NCBI GenBank assembly: GCA_902496375.1
Contig: CABVAS010000032.1
Coordinates: 1 to 11,493 of the forward strand
From: an uncultured Collinsella sp.
GTDB lineage: Bacteria > Actinomycetota > Coriobacteriia > Coriobacteriales > Coriobacteriaceae
DNA: 11,493 bases
Reading direction: 5' to 3'
Under the pieces are notes generated by a model. It had not been told where the DNA came from. It did no database searches and saw only the letters and a list, made by a program, of their open reading frames with translations. The position numbers and the translations under genes were made by a program. Positions 4,756 to 11,493 of this stretch are shown here, one piece after another. The first letter of the stretch is position 1, and each line of letters opens with the position of its first letter.

Positions 4756-6766
4756 CATGACGCTGTTTGTCGCATCGCTTGCCGTCTCGTGCATCGGTGC
4801 GCTCGCCTCGGTTCTGCTGATCAAGGCCGATAACGCCGCCAAGACCGCCGGCTGCCTTATCGGCGCCGTCGCCGCGGTGCTTTCGTTTGTGGCCGGTATC
4901 CAGGCCGTGCTGGGCGATGTCACGTCGGTCGACACCATCGTGTTCTTCCCGTTTGCCCATTTCCAGCTGCTGCTCAATCAGCTGTCCGGCCTGTTCGTGG
5001 CGCTCATCTCGGTGCTCGCGTTTGCCGGTTCGATCTACGGTCTCAACTACTTTGATGAGTACCCGGGCAAAAAGGGCCGCGCCGGCTTCTTCTTTAACAC
5101 CTTCGTGGCGTCCATGATGCTCGTCATCACCGCCGACAACGTGTTTTGGTTCCTGGTCGCCTTTGAGCTCATGTCGCTGACCTCGTACTTCCTGGTCGTG
5201 ATCGAGGAGAACGAGAACTCCATCCATGGCGGTTGGCTCTACTTTGTGATTGCGCATGTGGGCTTTGTGCTCATCATGGCGAGCTTCCTCACCATGACCA
5301 ACTTCGCCGGTGGCTCGTTTGCCTTTGCGGATTTCCGCGCTACGCAGTTTAGCCCCGCGGTCGCATCCGTGTGCTTCGTGCTCGCCTTCTTTGGCTTTGG
5401 TGCCAAGGCCGGTATCATCCCGCTGCACGGCTGGCTGCCCAAGGCGCATCCCGAGGCGCCGTCCAACGTGTCGGCCCTCATGTCCGGCGGCATGATCAAG
5501 ATCGGTATCTTCGGCATCCTCAAGGTTGGTCTCGACCTGCTCTCCGCCTCGGGCGTTCAGGTCTGGTGGGGCCTTATGGTCATGGTCTTCGGTGCGATCT
5601 CGTCGGTTCTCGGCGTGGCTTTCGCCCTGCAGGAGCATGACATCAAGCGCCTGCTGGCCTATCACTCCGTCGAGAACATCGGCATCATTCTGCTCGGCGT
5701 CGGCGCCTCCATGGCCGCCATGGCGCTCAACTCGGTCGGCATCGCCGTCCTGGCTCTGATGGCCGCCCTCTACCACACGTTTAACCACGCGATGTTTAAG
5801 GGCGAGCTGTTCTTGGGCGCCGGTGCGCTGCTGTACTCCACGGGTACGCGCAATATGGAGAAGATGGGCGGCCTGTTCCGTCGTATGCCGGCAACGGCCA
5901 TCTGCTTCCTTGTTGGCGCGCTTGCCATCTCGGCCATCCCGCCCTTCAACGGCTTTGTGTCCGAGTGGTTTACCTACCAGTCGCTGTTTAACGCCGCCAT
6001 GCAGGGCGACAAGGCTGTCATGATCGTGGCCGTGTTCGCTGCCGTCGCGCTTGCCATTACCGGCGCGCTGGCTGTCACGTGCTTCGTCAAGGCCTATGGC
6101 GTCTCCTTTGCCTCCGCGCCCCGTTCCGAGGCTGCGGCCAATGCCAAGGAGGTTCCCGCCCCCATGGTGTTCGCGCAGGGCCTGCTCGCGGCCATCTGCG
6201 TCGTGCTGGGCATTGGCGCTCCCGTGATCGCGCCCGTGCTGGTCGATGTCGCCGCATCCGTGCTGCATCCGTACGGCGGCGTGTTTGCCGCCGAGGGCAT
6301 GGAGCTCATGAACCAGTACTCCGGCGCTGCCACCTCCACGCCCGCGATCGCTATTGCGCTCGTGGTGCTCGTCGGTCTTGCCTGCGGTTATCGCAAGCTC
6401 AAGACCGTCGGCAAGGTGCAGAAGTCCCAGCCGTGGGCATGCGGCTATGCTCCCAACGAGCATATGCCCGTCGTGGCCACGACCTTTGCCTCCGAGGTGT
6501 CCTGGTTTATGCAGCCGCTCTACACGCTGCGCGACCGCTGCACGGCCGTCTGCTGGTCCATCGCGCACTTCTTCCAGAAGCTCACCGGTGTGGCCGAGGC
6601 TGTGGAGCCCGTACCCGACAAGGTTCTCGTCGATGCCCCGCATAAGGGTGTCGAGAAGCTCGCCGACCTCGCGACTAAGCTCGAGGGTGGCAACTACAGC
6701 ATCTATATCTGCTACATCGTCGCGGCACTCGTGGTGTTCCTCGTGCTCGCCGTGCAAATGGGTTAA
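4748..6766 (+). CDS. hyfB: Hydrogenase-4 component B, antiporter-like membrane subunit
   Basis: A 672-residue polytopic membrane protein of the NuoL/NuoN/MrpA family, about the length of E. coli HyfB. The charged residues thought to form the proton path are present: Glu140 (AFELMSL), Lys220 (GFGAKAG), Lys251 (MIKIGIF), His347 and Lys351 (FNHAMFKG), and Glu406 (NGFVSEW). The segment PLHGWLPKAHPEAPS (225-239) is the family signature loop. A C-terminal WACGYAPNE motif and a last hydrophobic helix (YIVAALVVFLVLAVQ) also fit HyfB and HycC. In the FHL-2 model it helps couple electron flow to ion pumping. A purine-rich GAAGGGAG precedes the ATG, which lies within the end of hyfA. The hyfC start follows 12 bases after the stop. 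Confidence 0.94.
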   Translation: MDSMTLFVASLAVSCIGALASVLLIKADNAAKTAGCLIGAVAAVLSFVAGIQAVLGDVTSVDTIVFFPFAHFQLLLNQLSGLFVALISVLAFAGSIYGLNYFDEYPGKKGRAGFFFNTFVASMMLVITADNVFWFLVAFELMSLTSYFLVVIEENENSIHGGWLYFVIAHVGFVLIMASFLTMTNFAGGSFAFADFRATQFSPAVASVCFVLAFFGFGAKAGIIPLHGWLPKAHPEAPSNVSALMSGGMIKIGIFGILKVGLDLLSASGVQVWWGLMVMVFGAISSVLGVAFALQEHDIKRLLAYHSVENIGIILLGVGASMAAMALNSVGIAVLALMAALYHTFNHAMFKGELFLGAGALLYSTGTRNMEKMGGLFRRMPATAICFLVGALAISAIPPFNGFVSEWFTYQSLFNAAMQGDKAVMIVAVFAAVALAITGALAVTCFVKAYGVSFASAPRSEAAANAKEVPAPMVFAQGLLAAICVVLGIGAPVIAPVLVDVAASVLHPYGGVFAAEGMELMNQYSGAATSTPAIAIALVVLVGLACGYRKLKTVGKVQKSQPWACGYAPNEHMPVVATTFASEVSWFMQPLYTLRDRCTAVCWSIAHFFQKLTGVAEAVEPVPDKVLVDAPHKGVEKLADLATKLEGGNYSIYICYIVAALVVFLVLAVQMG

Positions 6767-6778
6767 GGAGGGGAGAGC

Positions 6779-7705
6779 ATGAACAACATCGTACTTGCCG
6801 TTCTGCAGGGCGTGGTCGTCATGGCCGTCGCGCCGTTCTTCTCCGGTCTCGGCCGCGTGATCCGCGCCAAGATGCACAACCGTCGCGGCCCCAGCATCAT
6901 GCAGGACTATCGCGACCTGGCCAAGCTCTTTGCGCGCCCCGAGTCCCAGAGCGAGGACGCGAGCTTTGCGCTGCGCATTATGCCGCCGCTGTTCTTCGCC
7001 GTCGCCTTTATGCTCGCGATGGGCCTGCCGCTCTTTACGGCGCAAAGCCCCATCCCGGTCTTTGGTGACGCCATCACCATCATGTACAGCCTGGCGCTCG
7101 CCCGCTTCTTCTTCGCCCTCTGCGGTGTGGATTCGTCCAACGCCTACGCCGGTATCGGCGGCGTCCGCGAGCTGCTCATGAGCGTGCTCATCGAGCCGTC
7201 CATGCTGCTGGCGCTGTTTGCCGCCGCCCTGGTTTGCGGTTCCACCGACATCGCCACCATGGGTCAGCACATCATGACGGGCGCCATCGACGCGCCGGTC
7301 GCCGTGATCCTCGCCGGCATCGCCTTTGCGATTGCCTGCTACATGGAGCTCGGCAAGCTGCCGTTTGATCAGGCCGAGGCCGAGCAAGAGCTTCAGGAAG
7401 GCCCGCTCGCCGAGCTTTCCGGCCCGTCGCTCGCCATGGCAAAGCTTGCCATGTCCATGAAGCAGGTCCTGGTCGTCGCCTGGTTCTGCGCGATCTTCGT
7501 CCCCTGGGGCGAGCCCGCGACCGTAGGCGCAGCCGCCGTTCTGGGCGCAGTCATCTTCCTGGTGAAGTGCCTGATCGACTTTGTCGTATGCGGCGTGATC
7601 GAGAACTCCTGCTCGCGCTCGCGTTTTAAGGTTCTTGGCAATCAGACCTGGGCCGTCGTGGGCATCGCCGTTCTGGCGTTTGTCTTCGTGGTCGTCGGCG
7701 TGTAG
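6779..7705 (+). CDS. hyfC: Hydrogenase-4 component C, membrane anchor (NuoH/HycD-like)
   Basis: A 308-residue membrane protein related to NuoH of complex I and HycD of FHL-1, which joins the soluble hydrogenase arm to the membrane. Visible signatures are NRRGPSIMQDYRDLAKLF (34-51), GVRELLMSVLIEP (128-140) with Arg130, Glu131 and Glu139, and the acidic loop ELGKLPFDQAEAEQELQEGP (190-209), which in NuoH faces the quinone/small-subunit junction. Hydrophobic segments fill the rest. A strong AAGGAGGGG lies just before the ATG. In this family the acidic loop is thought to link redox chemistry to movement in the pumping subunits. Confidence 0.94.
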   Translation: MNNIVLAVLQGVVVMAVAPFFSGLGRVIRAKMHNRRGPSIMQDYRDLAKLFARPESQSEDASFALRIMPPLFFAVAFMLAMGLPLFTAQSPIPVFGDAITIMYSLALARFFFALCGVDSSNAYAGIGGVRELLMSVLIEPSMLLALFAAALVCGSTDIATMGQHIMTGAIDAPVAVILAGIAFAIACYMELGKLPFDQAEAEQELQEGPLAELSGPSLAMAKLAMSMKQVLVVAWFCAIFVPWGEPATVGAAAVLGAVIFLVKCLIDFVVCGVIENSCSRSRFKVLGNQTWAVVGIAVLAFVFVVVGV

Positions 7706-7720
7706 GAGAAGGGAGAAACA

Positions 7721-9178
7721 ATGTCATTTGCAGTCAGTCTGTCCCTTCTCGGCTTGGTCGCTATCGCGGCCCCGATGGTGGCCTCGGTGCTCGTCGCCCT
7801 GTTCCCCCGTCCGTACGCCAAGTGGTTCAGCGTTTTGGGTGCCGCCGTCTCGACGGTCTGCACCATCGCCCTCGCCGCGAATTTCGCTGGCGCCGGCATG
7901 CCCGACACGCAGGTCCCCCTGATCTCGTTTGGGCAGACCCTCGTCATGGGATTCACCTTCGATCGCATGAGCACGCTGCTCGCGCCCGCCTTTGTGGGTA
8001 TCGGCCTGCTTGTCGTGATCTATTCGATTCCCTATATGAGCGAGAATAACCGTGAGCATCCCGACGCACCGCGTCGTCGCTTCTACGCGTACCTCGCGAC
8101 CTTCATCGGCGCCATGGCCGGTCTCGTGTACAGCTCGACCCTTTTGGGCCAGCTCGTGTTCTTTGAGATCACGGGTGCGTGCTCTTGGGGCCTCATTAGC
8201 TACTACATGACGCCTACGGCCAAGAAGGCCGGCATGAAGGCTCTGATCATCACGCATATCGGTGCGCTCGGCCTGTATCTGGGCGCCGCCATCGTGTTTG
8301 CCCATACCGGTACCTTCGCCATTACCGCGATTGCCGGCCTCGACGCCAAGCTCAAGGCTATCGTCCTTTTGCTCGTGCTGTTTGCGGCCTGGGCCAAGTC
8401 CGCACAGGTTCCCATGTACATGTGGCTGCCTTCGGCCATGGAGGCGCCGACGCCTGTTTCGGCCTACCTGCATGGCGCCTCGATGGTTAAGGTCGGCGTG
8501 TGCGTGTTCGCGCGTGCACTCGTCTCTGCCGGCGAGATCCCCGAGATCGTGGGTTGGGTCGCCATTATCGACGCCATGGTCACCATGCTCTTTGGCTTCC
8601 TTATGTACCTGCCGCAAAAGGACATGAAGCGTCTGCTGGCCTTCTCCACGATCGCCCAGCTCTCCTATGTGTTCTTTGGTCTGGGCCTTTCGGTCTTTGG
8701 CAGCCAGCTGGCCTTCGATGGCGCCGTCTGCCACATCTTTAACCACGCTTTCGCCAAGACGCTGTTCTTCCTGATCGCCGGTTCGTTCTCCTTTACGCTC
8801 GGCACGCGTATGCTGCCCAAGCTTCGCGGCATCGTAAAGAAGTACCCGATCTCGGGCGTGGGCTTCGGTGTCGCGGCACTCGCTATTGCCGGCGTGCCGC
8901 CCATGAACACGTTCTTCTCGAAGTTCCAGATCATCGCCGGCGGCTTTTCTGTAGGTGCCGGCAACGTCGCGATCCTGGTGCTCGTGTGCATCATGGTCGC
9001 CGAGACCGTCGCCACCTTCGCCTGGTTCCTCAAGTGGATGGGCTATTGCCTGCCCGGCGAGCCGAGCGAAGAGGTCGCTGCGGGAGCCCCGCTTCCCCGT
9101 GCGATGGCGTTCGTGTTCATCGTGCTCATCATCATGGTCATCGTCAGCGGCCCGCTTTCGGCCAGCTGGATCGGTTAG
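7721..9178 (+). CDS. hyfD: Hydrogenase-4 component D, antiporter-like membrane subunit
   Basis: A 485-residue NuoL/M/N-type membrane protein, close in length to E. coli HyfD (about 479). Residues of the presumed ion channel are kept: Glu149 (FFEITGACSW), Lys226 (AWAKSAQVPM), Lys257 (SMVKVGV), His342 and Lys346 (NHAFAKTLFF), and Lys401 in the broken helix near PPMNTFFSKF. The loop WLPSAMEAPTPVSAYLH (235-251) is a strong complex I-like signature. HyfD has no counterpart in E. coli FHL-1 (hyc), so its presence marks this as the larger hydrogenase-4 type with extra pumping subunits. GGAGAAGGGAG precedes the ATG. The stop TAG merges with the GGAGG ribosome site of hyfE. Confidence 0.93.
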   Translation: MSFAVSLSLLGLVAIAAPMVASVLVALFPRPYAKWFSVLGAAVSTVCTIALAANFAGAGMPDTQVPLISFGQTLVMGFTFDRMSTLLAPAFVGIGLLVVIYSIPYMSENNREHPDAPRRRFYAYLATFIGAMAGLVYSSTLLGQLVFFEITGACSWGLISYYMTPTAKKAGMKALIITHIGALGLYLGAAIVFAHTGTFAITAIAGLDAKLKAIVLLLVLFAAWAKSAQVPMYMWLPSAMEAPTPVSAYLHGASMVKVGVCVFARALVSAGEIPEIVGWVAIIDAMVTMLFGFLMYLPQKDMKRLLAFSTIAQLSYVFFGLGLSVFGSQLAFDGAVCHIFNHAFAKTLFFLIAGSFSFTLGTRMLPKLRGIVKKYPISGVGFGVAALAIAGVPPMNTFFSKFQIIAGGFSVGAGNVAILVLVCIMVAETVATFAWFLKWMGYCLPGEPSEEVAAGAPLPRAMAFVFIVLIIMVIVSGPLSASWIG

Positions 9179-9191
9179 GAGGTAGAACGAC

Positions 9192-9845
9192 ATGGGTTAT
9201 TCGATCGTCAACATCCTTGGCGGCCTTCTGATCGTCACGTCCACCATGGTGGTCGTCTCCAAGAACATCAAACATGCCATCAACTGGTATGCGGTGCAGT
9301 CGCTGGTGCTCGTGGGGCTGCTCGCTACGCTCGGTGCCACCACCGGTGCGCAGGAGCTGCTTATGTGGGCCGGATCTGCCTTTATCACCAAGGTCGTCCT
9401 GGTCCCTTATATCCTCAACCGCGCATACAAGAAGATGGGCGAGCCGAGCGACGCATCACTCAAGGCCGGCCTTAAGCCCGCGTGGGCCATCTGCATCATC
9501 GCCGTGGAAGTCGCGATTTGCTTTGCCGTCGTGACGCAGATCAGCCTTCCCACGGCCGAGGTCGCAACGCCTGCGCTCGCTATTAGCTTCGCTCACTTCT
9601 TTGTGGGCCTCACCTGCATCATCTCGCAGCGCAACATCATGAAGCAGATCTTTGGTTACTGCCTTATGGAAAACGGCAGCCACGTGACGCTCGCGCTTTT
9701 GGCCCCCACCGCTCCCGAGATCATCGAGATCGGTATCGCCACCGACGCCATCTTTGCCGTCATCATCATGTCCATCGTCGTGCGTCGCATTTGGGACGAC
9801 TCCCACTCGCTCGATGCGCGCGACCTGTCCGAGCTGAGGGGGTAG
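9192..9845 (+). CDS. hyfE: Hydrogenase-4 component E, small membrane subunit
   Basis: A 217-residue hydrophobic protein matching HyfE (about 216 residues in E. coli). Its first part resembles NuoK (FYAxQSLVLV-like helix at 33-42 and LLMWAGSAFITKVVLVP at 56-72). The conserved block SQRNIMKQIFGYCLMENGSH (145-164) carries Glu160, and EIGIATDAIFAV (179-190) follows. It lacks the antiporter-type Lys/Glu pairs and probably bridges HyfC and the antiporter-like subunits as NuoK and NuoJ do in complex I. GGAGG overlaps the hyfD stop, and only 3 bases separate its stop from hyfF, so these genes are translated together. Confidence 0.93.
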   Translation: MGYSIVNILGGLLIVTSTMVVVSKNIKHAINWYAVQSLVLVGLLATLGATTGAQELLMWAGSAFITKVVLVPYILNRAYKKMGEPSDASLKAGLKPAWAICIIAVEVAICFAVVTQISLPTAEVATPALAISFAHFFVGLTCIISQRNIMKQIFGYCLMENGSHVTLALLAPTAPEIIEIGIATDAIFAVIIMSIVVRRIWDDSHSLDARDLSELRG

Positions 9846-9848
9846 TCC

Positions 9849-11408
9849 ATGGAAACGTTGATTCTCGCCCTGCTCGCGACTCCTTTGGTGTTCTCGCTGG
9901 TTATGGCGTTTTTGCCCAAGAACACGTCCTATAACGTGTTTGCCGGTCTCAACCTGGTCTCCGTCGCAGCCGTCCTGGTGCTGTCGATTATGACGGCCGG
10001 TGACGTCCTTATGAGCGGCGAAACCACGAGCGCTCTTGGCCTGTGGTTCCACCTCGATTCGCTGGGCGCCATCTTTGTGCTGCTCATCGGCTTTATCGGT
10101 TTTCTTACGGGGCTGTTCTCGCTGCCCTATGTAAAGGCCGATATCGAGGAGGGCTCCATGCCCGCCGAGCGCGCCAAGCAGTATTTTGCACTGTTTAGTC
10201 TGTTCGTGTTCACCATGCTGCTCGCGTGCCTGTCCAACAACATGATCCTCACGTGGGCCGCCGTGGAGGCAACCACGCTTTCCACCGTGTTCCTGGTGGG
10301 TATCTACAAGAACAAGACGGCCCTCGAGGCTTCTTGGAAGTATGCGATGGTCTGCACCGCCGGCGTGGCCTTCGGCCTGTTCGGTACGCTGCTGATCTAC
10401 GCCAACGCCGCCGACGTGATTCCCAACGCCCACGAGGCCGCATTCCTGTCGTGCGTGCTGCCGTATGCCGACCAGTTCGACCCGACGCTCATGCGCCTCG
10501 CCTTTGCGTTTATCGTGATCGGCTTTGGCACCAAGGCCGGCCTGTTCCCCATGCACACTTGGCTGCCCGATGCCCACTCCCAGGCCCCGAGCCCTGTCTC
10601 GGCCCTGCTCTCTGGCGTGCTGCTTAAGTGCGCCATGCTTGTGATCATGCGCTTCTACGGCTTTACCATCCAGGCCGTGGGCGCCGAGTATCCGCAACTT
10701 TTGCTGTTGATCGTCGGCACGCTGTCCATTTTGGTGGCGGCACTTTCGATGTTTCGCCAGGACGACCTCAAGCGCCGCTTTGCGTACTCGTCTGTGGAGA
10801 ACGTGGGCGTTATCGCCCTGTGCCTGGGTATCGGTGGCCCGTTGGGCATCGCCGCGGCCCTGCTGCACTGCGTGTTCCACGGCTTTACCAAGACGCTTGC
10901 CTTCTGCGTGTCCGGCAACATTCAGCACGCCTTTGGCACGCGTAGCCTGGCCAAGATCCAGGGCGTCGTCGAGGTTGCCCCCGCAACCGCCGCACTCGCC
11001 GTCCTAGCGCTGCTCGGTCTTGGTGCCTTCCCGCCCTTTGGCATGTTCATCTCTGAGTTCCTGACTTTTGTCGCCGGTGTTACCGCCGGTCCCATGTGGC
11101 TGGTCGTCGTGGTCGCCCTCGGTCTTACCGTGGCTATCTCCGCGCTCACCCGCATCGCACTCAAGTCGGTATTCGGCCATGCGCCCCAGGGCATGGGCAA
11201 GCATGAGGCCCCGGCGCTCATGCTTATCCCCGAAATCATCCTGGCTGTCATGATCTTGTGGTTTGGCATCGCCACCCCGCTGCCTCTCGTGCACGGTGTG
11301 GAGACTGCGACCGGCATCGTGCTCGAGCAGAGCACCGAGGAACTTCACGCGACGCCGATGTACCGCGCTGTGTTCGGTACCGAGACCGCTCAGAGCGAGG
11401 TGGAGTAA
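9849..11408 (+). CDS. hyfF: Hydrogenase-4 component F, antiporter-like membrane subunit
   Basis: A 519-residue NuoM/NuoN-like membrane protein, the third antiporter-like subunit of the complex (E. coli HyfF is about 526). Channel residues: Glu140 (WAAVEATTLS), Lys229 (GFGTKAGLFP), Lys260 (VLLKCAMLV), His344 and Lys348 (FHGFTKTL), and Glu403 (MFISEF). The loop MHTWLPDAHSQAPSPVSALL (235-254) is the family signature. Lys260 is notable: from memory, E. coli HyfF has Asn at this place. The ATG follows GAGGGGG of the hyfE end. Its stop is 3 bases before the next start codon. HyfF absence from hyc operons again supports a hydrogenase-4 assignment. Confidence 0.93.
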   Translation: METLILALLATPLVFSLVMAFLPKNTSYNVFAGLNLVSVAAVLVLSIMTAGDVLMSGETTSALGLWFHLDSLGAIFVLLIGFIGFLTGLFSLPYVKADIEEGSMPAERAKQYFALFSLFVFTMLLACLSNNMILTWAAVEATTLSTVFLVGIYKNKTALEASWKYAMVCTAGVAFGLFGTLLIYANAADVIPNAHEAAFLSCVLPYADQFDPTLMRLAFAFIVIGFGTKAGLFPMHTWLPDAHSQAPSPVSALLSGVLLKCAMLVIMRFYGFTIQAVGAEYPQLLLLIVGTLSILVAALSMFRQDDLKRRFAYSSVENVGVIALCLGIGGPLGIAAALLHCVFHGFTKTLAFCVSGNIQHAFGTRSLAKIQGVVEVAPATAALAVLALLGLGAFPPFGMFISEFLTFVAGVTAGPMWLVVVVALGLTVAISALTRIALKSVFGHAPQGMGKHEAPALMLIPEIILAVMILWFGIATPLPLVHGVETATGIVLEQSTEELHATPMYRAVFGTETAQSEVE

Positions 11409-11411
11409 CGA

Positions 11412-11493
11412 ATGATTGAAACTGAGAACAAGGTGTATACCCGCCGCTGCGAGAGCCATGTCGAGGCCCTGCGCCGTGCCGTTCCGGGCTGCA
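11412..11493 (+). CDS. hyfG: Probable hydrogenase-4 large subunit, N-terminal fragment (cut by window edge)
   Basis: The first 27 codons of an open frame that runs off the right edge; it begins MIETENKVYTRR and continues SHVEALRRAVPGC. GGAG lies about 6 bases before the ATG, inside the end of hyfF. HyfG proteins start with a NuoC-like domain whose first helix has a similar short pattern ending in (F/V)PG before a strand, and hyfG follows hyfF in E. coli. The visible part is too short to show the NuoC/NuoD fusion or the nickel-binding cysteines, so the name rests mainly on gene order. Confidence 0.72.
   Translation, partial: MIETENKVYTRRCESHVEALRRAVPGC

Noticed and set aside
4697..7387. 896-codon open frame on the - strand opposite hyfB and hyfC
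   Set aside because: Rich in His, Gly, Arg, Asp and Glu with no family pattern; it is the mirror of the third-position GC bias of the real membrane protein genes. The same applies to the long - strand frames at 2308-4050, 7724-9193 and 9456-10928.
1..11493. CRISPR array, tRNA, rRNA, IS element or prophage genes
   Set aside because: No regularly spaced repeats, cloverleaf-like sequence, transposase, integrase or phage structural genes were seen.

Overview
The window carries most of a formate hydrogenlyase (FHL) operon of the hydrogenase-4 (Hyf) type on the + strand, preceded by a divergent type II toxin-antitoxin pair on the - strand. The genes are GC-rich with strong C/G third-position bias. 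They encode a selenocysteine formate dehydrogenase and an anaerobic FHL with near-Escherichia gene content, but use actinobacterial-looking codons and short AGGAGG-type ribosome sites. A gut Coriobacteriia member, most likely Collinsella or a relative, fits best. This is an inference from content and composition; no marker gene is present.

Layout. Positions 22-814 (- strand): a RelB/DinJ-family antitoxin gene overlapping a PIN-domain toxin gene by 8 bases. Positions 815-1243: an AT-rich divergent intergenic region holding several inverted repeats, a short direct repeat and six copies of a TGYAATA half-site, ending in a structured leader. Positions 1244-1762: HydN-like ferredoxin with four [4Fe-4S] clusters. 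Positions 1837-4059: fdhF, read through an in-frame UGA at codon 140 (Sec) with a SECIS hairpin directly after it. Positions 4138-11408: hyfA, hyfB, hyfC, hyfD, hyfE and hyfF, tightly packed or overlapping. Positions 11412-11493: the first 27 codons of the next gene, most likely hyfG (large subunit).

How they work together (family knowledge plus inference). FdhF oxidises formate to CO2. Electrons pass through HydN and HyfA iron-sulfur clusters to the HyfG/HyfI [NiFe] hydrogenase, which lies beyond the right edge, and protons are reduced to H2. HyfC anchors the soluble arm to the membrane. HyfB, HyfD and HyfF are three antiporter-like subunits and HyfE is a small membrane subunit. All three antiporter-like proteins keep the charged channel residues, so the complex looks built to couple formate oxidation to ion pumping. 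Unlike E. coli, where fdhF lies apart from hyc and hyf, the formate dehydrogenase here heads the same gene cluster.

The least explained part is the 815-1243 intergenic region. I saw no phage, IS element, CRISPR array, tRNA or rRNA.
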